A DNA stretch of 64,000 bases from Marisa cornuarietis (GCA_004794655.1 SMMW01000001.1:18104501-18168500); one strand, 5' to 3'. Numbered from the stretch's first letter, positions 35,451-47,343 are shown. Translations and numbers: made by a program. The notes: generated by a model from the sequence alone, not told the origin.

Positions 35451-38400
35451 TCACTTAATAGACTTTATAATTCTAGTTTTAGATGATTGTACAGGTTTCG
35501 AACACAAACACAGAGTCTGGAGCTCGAGACGAAAGCGTGTAGACATCTTCAAATAAATAAAAAAGTTACTGGACGAGTGCATCATGAAAGGAAGGTAAAA
35601 GATATAATGTGTAACATGAAACAAGTTACTATAGCGACCATCCTCACGGAACTCTGGGACAGTGAATCTCACGAGTGCCAGGATGATAGTAGGAGCTGTA
35701 CACAGGATGTAGATGGATGACACTACCACCAGCATCTTCATCAACACCATCTGAGCCATTAGGTACGAGCTGTAATATGAACAACCAGAAACATATATTT
35801 TGATGCCGTTCTGATATTTTGTACTGGTTGACTGACACACAGATACAGATGTACAAAAAAATAAATTATCTGTGCAAGCTGACGACACAGTATTCGTTCG
35901 ATAATTCACGATTTGAATTATTTTAGTCAAAACATTATCTGTGCAATGCTACTCTGAACTTGAACCGGAAGGTAAACATAATTAAGGCTCGATTTCTTAA
36001 AATGTTCTTTCACCCAAATGTGGTTACAATATTTATATGTCACAACAGGCAGCATGTGTAGTATGTTTACGGGAAATGAGAAGTTCAAATGTTTTACTGG
36101 TGCAATAAAATTGCCCCACTTGGAAAATACAGGTAGAAATTCTAAAACAGCATGCCACTGGCGGGGGGAGCTTGTGGGGGAGTTTATGGGAAAGTTAGTT
36201 GGGGGAGTAAAAAAATTTAGTCGCTAGCGCAGCGGTGTACGAACCCAAACTCGAAATCACCTGGCGGTTAAATACTCATGTGACCAAGATAACTTTACCC
36301 AACTGACCAGCTGTAGTGTGATTACCTGACAGTGTAGAAAGTAGGATGTAGTGATGTCAGTGATGTTAAAGAACATTTGAGGTTTTGTACAAGTCAATAT
36401 CCTGATTTCAGATATTAAAAAGATTTTGCTCGGATTAGCAGAACATCTCCCTGTCTCCACAGGAAATGTCCTTCAGTCAGAATGTTGATCTGCTATGTTT
36501 ACTTGAAATGTTTTGTACTTAGAATCATTATTTTTTCATTGACATATAGTTTTTTATATCCATAATGGATACTTGTTTGTTGTAGATGTTTTTTGATGAC
36601 ATGATATTACAGTATTATCATTGAGCTCAGCAAATTAACGACGAAATTAATAATATGTGATGTTACACATAGTAACGAGCTGCGATCGGCATCAGCTGCT
36701 TTAGTAAGAGTGATATAGTTGTACTAGTGACTAGTGATATCGTCGTACTAGTGAATAGTGATTCAGTCGTACTAGTGACTAGTGATATAGTCGTACTAGT
36801 GACTAGTGACATAGTCGTACTAGTGAATAGTGATACAGTAGTACTAGTCAATAGTGATAGAGTCGTACTAGTGACAAGTGATACCGTCGTACTAGTGAAT
36901 AGTGAGACAGTCGTACTAGTGGTTAGTGATATAGTCGTACTAGTGACTAGTGATGCAGTCGTACTAGTGACTAGTGACATAGTCGTACTAGTGAATAGTG
37001 ATACAGTAGTACTAGTCAATAGTGATACAGTCGTACTAGTGACTAGTGACATAGTCGTACTAGTGAATAGTGATAAGTTGTACTAGTGACTAGTGATACA
37101 GTCGTACTAGTGAGTAGTGACATAGTCATACAGTGACTAGTAATACAGTCGTACTAGTGACTAGTGATACAGTCGTACTAGTGACTAGTGACATAGTCGT
37201 ACTAGTGAATAGTGATATAGTCGTACTAAACACTAGTGATATAGTCGTACTAGTGACTAGTGATACAGTCGTACTAGTGAGTAGTGACATAGTCATACGA
37301 GTGACTAGTGATATAGTCGTACTAGTAACTAGTGATGCAGTCGTACTAGTGACTAGTGACATAGTCGTTCTAGTTAATAGTAAAACAGTCGTATTAGTGA
37401 CAAGTGATACCGTCGTACTGGTCACTAGTGATACATTCGTAATAGCGACTAGTGATATAGTAGTAATAGTGAATTGTGATAAGAGTCGTAGTAATCAATA
37501 GTGATACATGTATATGTACAGTCTTACTAGTGAATAATAATGATACCGTCGTACTAGTGACTAGTGATACAGTATTACTAGTGAATAGAGTTACCGTCGT
37601 ACTAGTGACTAGTGATACATTCGTACTAGTGAGTAGTGGTACAGTCGTACTAGTGAGCAGCGATACAATGAGATCTAAATTAACCAAATAGCACAGTGAG
37701 ATACATCTATAGTGGACGGGTAGAACGATAGTAAAGCTGTAAAGTTGCTGTACAACATTTTAATGAGTAGCTTAAAGACAAGGCTCGACAACAATTGAGA
37801 AGGGCTATCAGGGCAACTCCTATGAGCAATGGATAGGAAATCATGGGAATATTTTTTGATCGGCGAATAGACATGACACTGGTGAGAGAGAAAAGGGGGG
37901 GACAAGTAGTATAGAGTATAGTGTAAAGAAAACTGAAGAGCGCTATGTAATGATTGGTGAGCCTGGAGCTATCTACCATTTAACACTGAAACGAGGCACA
38001 GGTTCTCCTATTGCTGATAGCATTCACAGTGCGGTTGAAGAAAGGGGAATTACAGACAAGATCATGGCAGTTGGAGCGACAGCACCGCTGTGAACATTGG
38101 GTACAATACATCTGTTAGAGCTTCACACTGGTCGCTGATATAGTTCATATACGTTCATATCTAGATGGTCTACAAATGAGGTGAGCAGCGTTATTTTGAA
38201 GGGATACTTTGAAGGCTGTCAAGAAGATACTTGGGAATTCCAGCTAAAAGAGAATTAAAATAATACATCCTCGACAGCACAAAGACAAAAAAGTAAACGG
38301 TTTAAAAACATAATTTGTGCATGCTTTTGGGCAGAAGAAAGAAGGTGTTCTGCTCATTGCAGATTTTTGTTATACATTTTTTAACTTAGCATAGGTAGTT

Positions 38401-39479
38401 GTACAAAACCCCCAATGTGTCTGTTGATCTGTTACAATTCATTGGATGACGCTTCACCCTGGGAGAAAGTTTGCAAAGCTAAGGAAGCAAAGAATAAGAG
38501 ATTTGGCACCGCCCTCTCAAAAACTGGTCCAGATATAACTAAAGAGCTCGAACACTATAGTCAGGTATAGCCATCAGGTCATAGGATTACTTTCCTTTGT
38601 TAGAAAAAAGTATTTCTACACATGAATAAGCAGTAGTTACATTTAATCATTTCAATCTCTCTCAAAGCTGCTTTCTTAGTTTAGTATTATATTCACTTAC
38701 CTAGCTGTGGACTTTCTCCAGGCCATGGCACTGCGCAGCCTCACCACAGTGATGAATGTGGCTAACAATACGACGATAAAATTTAGAAAAGAAATCAAAG
38801 ACAGAACGACATTTTCGATAATGCTAAAGACAGAGTACCTTAGATAAAGTTCACTAATAGTAAGCATCATTATAATTTCTCCCGTAGCAGCATCCTCCAG
38901 GACGGTTATCTTGTTTTTTATAAAGTAGACGCTACACAAAAGCTGTATGATGATGAAGGTCACTAAGAGAATGATGGCCATCGTCTTTGTACTGATGAGT
39001 GTGGCGGCCTTCATGGGAAACATGACACACACGCACCGCTCTACGGCGATGATCATCGTCAGACACCCGGACAAGTGTCTAAAAACATGACTAAAAGTGA
39101 CACCATGTTTTATGAAAAACCATTTCCAAAATTGCTTATGATCTGGAAAAATGACACCTATGTAGCAGTATGCAGCCATAAAAGCATACGATGCGAGGGA
39201 TAAGACATCAGTAAGGGCGAGGCAATAAAGACAGAGGTTCATCCGGTCTCTCAGTCCTTGGCAGTAAAATAAGATCATAATGAGGATATTTGCCGGCCCT
39301 CCAGTTAAGAATATAAAATTGATACAACCACATATTGCTATTTTCTCAACAATTTCCCTCACTTGGTTGTTCAATATGTCACCAGACAATACATCATCAG
39401 AGGATGTAACCTCAAGGTGGTTGATCAGTATTTCTGACACAGTCACATCAGATGTTTCATTAGAGCGATTGCAACACAT
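35451..39479 (-). CDS. R6: class A-like 7TM receptor with minisatellite-bearing intron
   Basis: Exon 1 is 38701-39479 and exon 2 is 35451-35769. The intron, 35770-38700, is about 2.9 kb, four times that of its siblings, because a 24-bp minisatellite lies in it. Splice sites are TAG|GTAAGT and TTACAG|C, phase 2. The joined frame is 1098 nt, 365 aa. N-terminus MCCNRSNETSD; ASYAFMAAYCYIGVIFPD in TM2; ERCVCVMFPMKAATLIST after TM3; CTAP in TM6. TM7 reads SNFFIYLKMSTRFR, so the helix-8 start is ST rather than SS. Most of the gene matches R5 and R7, but the intracellular loop 2 segment matches R2, a probable gene-conversion patch. Exon 2 could be read further upstream, but the acceptor and phase fix it at 35769. 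Confidence 0.86.
36205..36345. repeat. SINE-like segment in R6 intron
   Basis: TAGTCGCTAGCGCAGCGGTG followed by CTGACCAGCTGTAGTG and a GTGATTACCTGACAGTG stretch; homologous to the R5 and R7 intron segments. Confidence 0.55.
36718..37672. repeat. 24-bp minisatellite in R6 intron
   Basis: About 40 units of GTCGTACTAGTGACTAGTGA + TATA/CATA/TACA. Each unit contains the palindrome ACTAGT, usually twice. Because 24 is divisible by three and stops are rare in several frames, long artefactual open frames (reading as SLVTSTTV- or VLVTSD-type repeats) run across it on both strands. Units vary at a few positions (AATAGT for ACTAGT, GATACA/GACATA endings). Confidence 0.95.
37680..38690. other. Remainder of R6 intron
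   Basis: No gene. The last 200 bp before exon 1 resemble the R7 intron (46420-46560). Confidence 0.5.
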
Positions 39480-39918
39480 CTCGCCAACTCTAAAGACAAT
39501 GGTATTATTTTCCTTTAGATAAGAAGTAATTTAAAAACAAAAATTATTTCCAAATGTTTTGCCAAGTCTATCAACCTTATTTAAAGTATAGGCCGTATTC
39601 TAAACAATTCTGTTGCGATCCCATATCGTTCTTCTTTACTCCAAACAAATTACAGGTCTAAACTTTTCCATGTTTTTATTGTGCTCGTTGTCTTTGCGTG
39701 GGTGCGTGCACGCGTGCGTGTGTTGCTGCATAATTTGAGTGTTAGCAGCGCAGAAGCTGAAGAAACCAATTAAAATTATTTTCTAGTTTCGTCATGGATT
39801 TAAAAAAAAATTTCGTTAAGTAAATATGCCTAACAGGTGGAAACAATTATAATAACGATAAGAACGAACAGACAAAATAAAAAAAAAATTATATTAGAAT
39901 GAAAAATATTTAGTAAAC

Positions 39919-39921
<3 letters not shown>

Positions 39922-39961
<40 letters not shown>
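39922..39961. repeat. (GT)n microsatellite upstream of R6
   Basis: About 20 GT units about 440 bp upstream of the R6 start. Confidence 0.95.
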
Positions 39962-39962
<1 letters not shown>

Positions 39963-40686
39963 AAATCTGGAAATTAACATTCAAGATAATTTTTAGGAAA
40001 AGAACATTAGGCTTGTCTCCATTTCTGTGATTATTAAATATTTCTGCATTTATCTCTTTAGGATCTCATTTCATTTTAAAATTTAATAACATAAATTGCA
40101 GGAAACATTTTTGTGTTTTTGCATAAACATTATAATTAGAATTCTGAAACTAATAATTGGTCTCTTCAGGGTAAGTACGGCATGTGAAAGAGATAAACAT
40201 TAGTAACAAGCTCATGAACAGAAAGACAGACCGAAACGACATCGAAAACATTAAGAAGAGCCAGTGAGATACAAAATGTCCACGTTATGCATTGGAACAG
40301 ATTTACTCTTTATAATCAGATTCCAACTGATCAAAAAGAAAAGTAGACCATAAAGTCATTCGTATGTTTGAGTATTACTCTGAGCATGAGCTTTCAGGTA
40401 GTAGAATATTGGTCATCGTAAAATGAAATAAATTTTGTGTTTCTCAAACGAAGCTTTGCGTCTTTATTAGGCATCCATCGACCTTAACTAATGTTTGCTG
40501 TTCGCCGTCTGAAGCAAATGTTTAAGGTGAGTATGTTAGACAAATGAATCATTCTCTTTTACCTTTGAAAGGATTAATTAACTATGCAGACTTTTGTAGT
40601 GTTTTGTGAATGGAAACATTTGTCTGGCTTTTCTAACATTTTAACCGTATATCAAAAGTGATAAAACAGAGACTGGATATTTTTTC

Positions 40687-40895
40687 TGATTATTTTCTCA
40701 CCGCCCTATGGGGTGGTCGCACGAGGACCTTTAAGGGACCGGGACGTTTGCCGATGTTGAAAACTCCGTTAGAGGCTACATATGTCTTGCTTACATCCTG
40801 ACTCTATACAACCTGATAACTTGATGGTGCAGAGGGCTGTCACTGCAATAATTAGACTCAGTGTAGTTGGTGTCAGCTTCTATTCTTCGGTCCTG
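40687..40895. repeat. Receptor 5'-flank block, copy 2 (R6)
   Basis: Aligns with 30841-31046 and the other two copies. Confidence 0.8.
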
Positions 40896-41030
40896 GATTA
40901 ATGGATTGCCCAGACTTCACCTGTATCCTTGACTCTTTTTACGAATCTCCCATGGTTTCCTTTGAAACACTTGTAAAATCTTAAAAAATTTCTTCTTCTA
41001 TAAAATTCTATATTATATTTATGTATGTGT

Positions 41031-41035
41031 GTATA

Positions 41036-41097
<62 letters not shown>

Positions 41098-41098
41098 G
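41031..41098. repeat. (GT)n(GA)n microsatellite
   Basis: GT run passing into GA; the same position relative to the flank block holds a GT run at 49190-49243 upstream of R7. Confidence 0.95.
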
Positions 41099-41399
41099 GC
41101 AGGCGCAAGCGTTATTTTTAGAGAAAGAGTAACTGTGCGCTTATTCGCTTTATTGCTCGAGAAAACGTGAGGGTTAACAAAACATTCTAAAAATCTCAAA
41201 ACAAAACAACAAATTATTGACTATTTGTCGAGAAAAAAGATATTTACATTAGGAAACATGCTCTTAAAATATATTAAGTGACTTCTCCAGCAGATTAAGG
41301 CCCGTTAACTAGAAAGCGAAACATAAGATCAAGTGTTTAAAACATGGCAGTGAGTTTAGTAAAAGTAAACTGTTTAAATGTATGTGTAATGTTTAAAAC

Positions 41400-41690
41400 A
41401 TCATTGTGATATCCCGATATTCCTGCTGATGTACATTTGTACTAGATTGATAGAGACTTATTTTTACAAAGTTTAAAATAATTTTATTTATAATGAACGT
41501 CTGAAATCGAAAATGTAACGATTGTCGATAGACAAAAATACGCTCTATTACAAATCTGGACACATTATCCTGTTTATCTTGGATGCAACAGTAAAAAAGA
41601 TTTTAAACGAATTTTTAAAAGCAAATATGATGTACTTATATTCAATGTGGTTATCCAGTCTCATTACAAAATATACACACAAGCTGTATG
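41400..41690. repeat. Far 5' flank shared with R7
   Basis: Aligns with 49560-49850 (TGATGTACAT.CGTACTAGATTGA, TTTATTTATAATGAAC, CCTGTTTATCTTGG.TGCAACAGTA). Homology stops at about 41690. Confidence 0.75.
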
Positions 41691-41742
41691 ACCCCAAACT
41701 TTGTCCTTTTCGTCAGCTTTGAATTTTTCTACTAAGTGATCG
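41691..41742 (-). pseudogene. Ghost receptor 3' flank (gene body deleted)
   Basis: CACACAAGCTGTATGA, AACTTTGTCC and GTCAGC followed by TTGAATTTTTCTACT match the conserved receptor 3' flank at 35134-35205 (R6) and 45115-45190 (R7). Instead of an exon 2, the next sequence is receptor 5' flank. See the finding on a lost tenth receptor. Confidence 0.55.
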
Positions 41743-42620
41743 ACTCTGACTCATCAGAAAGGAAAGTAGATTTTAAAGGTATTCGTAGTATGAATGTTGA
41801 TTTTCAGAGTGAGTTTTCAGGGTGTAGAATATTCAAGAACATACAATTAGAGTAATTCGATCCATGTGAGTCGAGATAAGGTTCCCACAAAGGAAACAGT
41901 CCGTCTTTCTTTCCCTAACGACCACAGCTACAATTTACTATTCGCCGTCTGAAACAAATGTAGGCTGTGTTAATGTTAGACAAAAGAAAAGTTTTGTAAT
42001 AACTTTCCATTGATTTTGTAACCATTCTTGATGCAGGCTTTTGTATTTATTTTGTGCCAGTAGATAACGTTCTGTAGACTGGATAATTGCTTTCTTATTA
42101 CTTCCTTACAGCCTTAAGGTTTGGTCGCACGGTGATCTTTGAGGACTTGGGACGTTTTCATATGCTGAAAAGAACGTTAGAGACTATGTTTTGTTTACAA
42201 TCCTGACTCTATACAAGCTGATATCTTGGTGGAGCAGACGGCTGTCGCCGCGATAATCAGTTCATGTGTCGTTGGTGTCGGCTTTAATTCTCTGGGGATG
42301 TCGTCAATGGACTTCAAAAGACACACTTCTATTACTACTTTCACTATTTACCATTGTTCCCGATCAAATACTTTTAAATCTTTATAAATGTCTTTCACTA
42401 AATATAGATATATAAGAGACTTTAAATATGTGCACATTCGCTTCATCACTTGAGAACAAGTGAGGGTAATACATAAGACCTTGAAAAAAAAACAAAAATT
42501 TATTATTTTCTTGATGAAAAGGATATTTACATCAGCAAACATGACTTTAAAATACCTCAAGTGACGTTTACAGGAAAAGGCAAGTTAACTAGAAAGTTAG
42601 ACAATTGAAGATCATTTTTG
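41743..42620. repeat. Orphan receptor 5' flank, including block copy 3
   Basis: Colinear with the R6 5' flank 40310-41330: the GAGTTTTCAGG.GTAGAATATT motif, TTCGCCGTCTGAA.CAAATG, the 200-bp block at 42090-42305, then GAGGGTAA and GTTAACTAGAAAG. No receptor gene adjoins it. Confidence 0.7.
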
Positions 42621-42966
42621 AAAAGTTGAAAGAGAAACACTTTTTGTACTAACAATTGCATGCTCTCACTAGTTTATCCAGTTTTAACCCTTTCTCAGTT
42701 ACCTTTAGTTTTTGATGATCTTGCCTTTTCCAACAAAGAATAAGTGCAAAGCTTTATTTTTGAGTTTTTGAGTATGGCATAAAGAGTTATGCAAGGAAAA
42801 CTACTAAAATTTCTATGTTCCGCATTCTCTTGCTGTCTCCGAGCCGTAGTAAGAAATGAGAAATATCGACATTTGTTAAAGTCATCAGCGTTTTGTTTTA
42901 GTTTCTCTTTTATTTCTGATTTACTATAATGATATTGTCCCTGACACACAGTCAAACATCTGACTA

Positions 42967-43676
42967 CAGTCTAACCTCGGTCTTCGTTGTCTTCGGTTAT
43001 CGTTGATTTCGGTTTTCTTCGATTTGTTTCTGTGAAAAATTTATTCGGCATGCCCACGTGACCTCGCTGCTAATTTTACGAAAACAAAGGGCAACCATTG
43101 AGTTCTCCTGCTCAGTTTGGCCTTGTTTCCCGTTATGTGAGCATCACCCCGCGCATCTGGCCGAACAATTACATTGCTTTCTAGTGTTTTTTGCTTTTTT
43201 TTAATTGATTACGGGTGTTAATACTACAATTACATGTAAGTGTACCGCAGTCGGTATAATGTGTTTATTTTCAGTTTCAATGTAACGCACATAAAATAAA
43301 ATTACATATGCTCAAATCACATCGTCTCTGTTCAGTGTTTCCTGGTCCTGTTACCAAAAAGACCAAGGGAAGTGACCCCAGATAGTATCTTGATACCTAA
43401 GGTCCTTATGAAAGGGAATTTCCCTTCCGGACAATATTATCTCCACCTCTCTCTCCTCTTCTCGTCGTCTTCCATCCACCAAAAGTATTCAGAAATGAAA
43501 ATGCTTCGTGTTTTTAGTATTAAACACTATATTTATTCTCTATAAAGTGTTTTTTTGTTATGTATTTTGGAGTGTCTAGAGCGAATTAACTAGATTTACA
43601 TTGATACATTTGAAAATAATTGTCTCGATTTCGGATTTCGCCGATTGGCTTACCGACGAAAACCAAAGTTTGACTA
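42967..43676. mobile_element. pogo/Tigger-like MITE
   Basis: The left end CAGTCTAACCTCGGTCTTCG and the degenerate right end ..CGACGAAAACCAAAGTTTGACTA are imperfect inverted repeats (about 19 of 25 match), flanked by TA on both sides. The start CAGT..ACCTCG is typical of Tigger/pogo termini. No transposase frame. The equivalent place between R5 and R6 (near 33640) lacks it. Confidence 0.7.
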
Positions 43677-43679
43677 TAT

Positions 43680-45110
43680 CACGACACTTGTCTATTTTTA
43701 ATCTTAGACATGAAATCTTTAAATCTGACATTAAAAGTTTCAAAAGGACATCTGAGTTACTAAACTTCGAACGAAGTGGTAATGCTATGCAATTCCTACA
43801 CTTTTGAAGTAGTTTGTTAAAATAATCTACCTTCTACAAACATCTTGGCTTTTTACTCTAAAATAATTTTAAATTAGACGAGCACATCAGTTACCTTGCT
43901 GTAAAGTCGCCATGTTGATAAGTTGTGTAAAAGAATATAAATACCCGTTAAATACCCATTAACCATGTACAAATATTTCACCTTTACTAATGTGTGATTA
44001 CACTGAAATCATCTGGGATGGCTGTTTTGATTCATTAATATTAAAAGAGCTATTACAATTGTTATGAATTTATAAAGGAAAACAGTCGTTCAAAAATATA
44101 CAGTAAATCCGCCTGTTGTTCTCTAAAAGAAAAAAGAACAAGTCAAAACTATTTTTAACGAAAAACGCACATACCAATGGTTATTAGAAATGTAGTCATC
44201 TCTAATCTCAGTAAATAATCCTGATAACAGACACAGAGTACACGAAAGACATATCCGTCAGTTTGGACTGAAACATAGAAATTCTTATATAAAAAAGCAT
44301 CTGACTGGAGCAACTTACCATTCAAAATATCAGATTTGACATCAGATTCAGAGTTTTAAACACATATTACAATATCTGAAATTAAAGTACCTGCTCTCTA
44401 TTATATAGGTAATCGTACTGATAACGTTTTTTTAATGCGACCTGGTGGAATAACTCATTTAAGCCACTTTTAATAGACATTTAACAACCAGCTCCTCATG
44501 TTCTTAAATATGTTGCATGTCACTTTATAATATCATCTGTATGGTTACTAAACACAAAATCAAACTTCCTTCTCAAATCCAGTCAATACTCTTCGTCAAT
44601 TCTAGACTGTCACTTAGAACCCTCATTGTTTTTTTTTGTTGTTTTTTTTAAAGCATTTTGTTAGACAGACTTAAAGCTTTAAGGATGATAGCTGTATTCT
44701 GTACAAGTCTTCATATATTCTACTGTTTTAACCTTTTATAACCATGCGCCATTAACTTTTTACCGTTTAGACTCTGATTTCATTGTTTTCCAACTCTAAG
44801 TGCATCCTACTTCATATTTGCGTTCATAGTTTTTACACTTCTGATCCCGTACTTTTGTCATTTGTTTTTTATAAGTTTTTTCATTTCATCATTTTTTTTA
44901 GAGAGGGGGCTTTAAGTACAGATACAATAGAACAGTGGAGATAAAATTATTTCTTTTTAAAAAGTTTGCAGAGCTCTTATTGCTTTATAATGAATACGTC
45001 GCTGATGGTTACTAGTTCTGTGAGATATTTTCGATATTTATTATGTGAATAAAGTAAAGGAACAGGAACAGAATAATTTGTCAGTAAAAGCATTAATTAT
45101 ACAGTAAATA
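43680..45110. repeat. Duplicated intergenic block between R6 and R7
   Basis: Counterpart of 33640-35130. No gene. Confidence 0.75.
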
Positions 45111-45114
45111 TTCT

Positions 45115-45440
45115 GCACACAAACTGCACGTGAACAAATTTGTCCTTCTTTCCCAGTAACAGCAGCTTCGAGTTCTTCTGTTGACCAAGATGTTTCGAAT
45201 TGTTACGACCATGGTTTTAAAATAAAGTGATGGGTAAAAAGCAGCAATGACAGTTGACCACAATGGACATTACATGAGAGGATTTCCCATTACCTTAGTT
45301 AACTGTAAAAACTCAAATCAGAATCTAAAGGAAGTATCAACATATTGTCACAACTCATTTGAAATAATAAAAGATTAAATCATAAACCAGTCGCGTGATA
45401 AACTGTAAGATTTTTCTTAAAAGGTATTATCGTTCTGTGT
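45115..45440. repeat. Conserved 3' flank of R7
   Basis: Aligns with 35134-35450 (R6) and about 27530-27825 (R5). Confidence 0.75.
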
Positions 45441-47343
45441 TTACTTAGTGTCCTTAATAGTACTGGTATTAATAACAACGGGCTTAGACGATTGTACGGG
45501 TTTTGAACACAAACACAAAGTCTGTAGCTCGAGACGAAACCTTGTAGACATCTTCGAATAAATAAAAAAGTTGATGGACGAGTGCATCATGAAAGGAAGA
45601 TAAAAGAGATCATGTGTTACCTGAAACAGATTCCTATAGCGACCATCCTCACGGAACTCTGGGACAGTGAATCTGAGGAGAGCTAAGATAATAGCAGGAG
45701 CTGTACACAGGATGTAGAAGGATGACACTGCCACCAGCATCTTCATTAACACCACCTGGGCCATTAGGGGCGAGCTGTAATTTGAGGCACAAATGGCACA
45801 AGAGAGAAATTGTGGGATATGTTTACAGAAACTAAGAAGTTTTATTGGTTTAATGGATAGCAATAAAATTACTCTACTTGGATAATACAGCTAGAATTTC
45901 TCAAATAGCTTGCCACTCACGTGGTAGCTTGTGGGGGAGTTTGTAGAGGAGTTGGTGGAAGAGTCGATATTTATGATCAAGTCACAAGCAAAATGGCGTC
46001 CGAACTCAAAAGCGCAGACACTTGTGTGACGCAGATAAATTTATCCAACTGACAAGCTTTGGAGTAGTTACCTTACGGTATAGGTGAAAATAAAGGTAAT
46101 GGGCAGTGAGGTGTTAGAGACCTCACTCTTCCTGGGACCATATTTACGTGAGAGCGGTGCCCATCTCCTGTCCCTCGCTCTCTTACCTTCCTCAACCCTC
46201 TAAGGAGTCAGGTATTCATTCCCACCAGCTGGGTTGACAGGGGGAAGTTTGCTGCGCCAGTCGGAAATTGAACCAGCGCGCTTTCAGTTCGGATGCCAGC
46301 GGTCTAACCACTCGGCAATCCGCTCCCCCTGACACTATACAACGTTCGTGTTTGCCTATGGCAACAAGGAAGAATAGATTTAAGACAGCCCTATTAAATA
46401 TAGGCCGTAAAGAGCTGTAATGCTACAATCCAGTACAGCCCTCTGGTAAGAAAATTACTTCTTTATGCACAAAATAATTCTACAGTTGAGTAAGCAGAAG
46501 TAACATTTAATCATGTCAGTCTCTCTCAAAGCTGTTTTGTTAATCATGTACTCTATTCACTTACCTAGCTGTGGACTTTCTCCAAGCCATGGCACTGCGC
46601 AGTCTCCCCACAGTGATGAATGTTGCTAACAATACGACGATAAAATTAAGAAAAGAAATCAAAGACAGCACGACATTTTCGATGATGCTAAAGACAGAGT
46701 ACCTTAGATATAATTCACTGATAGTAAGCATGATGATATTTTCTCCCGTAGCAGCATCCTCCAGGACGGTTATCTTGTTTTTTATGATGTAGACGGAACA
46801 CAAAAGCTGTATGACGATAAAAGTCACTAAGAGAATGATGGCCATCGTCTTGGTGCTGATGACTGACGCGGATTTCATGGGAAACATGACACACACGCAC
46901 CGCTCTACGGCGATGATCATCGTCACACAGCCGGACAAGTGTCTAAAACAATGACTAAAAATCAGACCGTGTTTTATGAAAAACCATTTCCAAAATTGTT
47001 TTTGATCTGGAAAAATGACACCCATGTAGCAGTATGCAGCCATGAAAGCATACGATGAGAGGGATAAGACATCAGTAAGGGCGAGACAGAAGAGACAGAG
47101 GTTCATCCGGTCTCTCAGTCCCTGGCGGTAAAACACGATCATGGTCAGGATATTTGCCGGACATCCAATTAAAAATAAAAAGTTTCTACAACCACATATT
47201 GCTGCTTTCTCAACAATTTCCCTCACTTGATAGTTCAATATGTCATTAGGCAATACATCATCAGAGAATGTAACCCCAAGGTGGTTAATCAGGGTTTTTG
47301 ACACAGTCACATCTAATGTTGCATTAGAGCGATTACAATACAT
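45441..47343 (-). CDS. R7: class A-like 7TM receptor, two exons
   Basis: Exon 1 is 46565-47343 and exon 2 is 45441-45774; the intron is 45775-46564 (TAG|GTAAGT donor, TTACAG|C acceptor, phase 2). The joined frame is 1113 nt, 370 aa. The N-terminus is MYCNRSNATLD, where the second Cys codon of the usual MCC is kept but the first is Tyr. TM2 is SLSSYAFMAAYCYMGVIFPD. TM3 ends ERCVCVMFPMKSASVIST, TM6 has CTAP and TM7 NFFIYSKMSTRFR. It is a close duplicate of R5 and R6, sharing the N-terminus, the TM4-TM5 loop (KNKITVLEDAATGE with R6) and long flanks. Its intron carries two SINE-like repeats. Confidence 0.88.
45955..46085. repeat. SINE-like segment in R7 intron
   Basis: Homologous to 28490-28640 and 36205-36345. 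Confidence 0.5.
46085..46335 (-). mobile_element. tRNA-derived SINE, copy B, in R7 intron
   Basis: Aligns over its length with copy A at 14015-14285: GAGGTGTTAGAGAC..CTCAC, GGAGTCAGGTA, CAGCTGGGT, GAACCAGCGCGCT and CTAACCACTCGGC. The tRNA-like head is at the 46330 end. Absent from the R5 and R6 introns. Confidence 0.75.

Noticed and set aside
36718..37672. Regularly spaced repeat considered as a CRISPR-like array
   Set aside because: Contiguous 24-bp units with no unique spacers, in an animal intron; it is a minisatellite.
36663..37687. Long repetitive open frames on both strands (about 70-130 codons, SLVTSTT- or VLVTSD-like)
   Set aside because: Produced by a 24-bp minisatellite whose unit is divisible by three; it sits in the R6 intron and is open on both strands.
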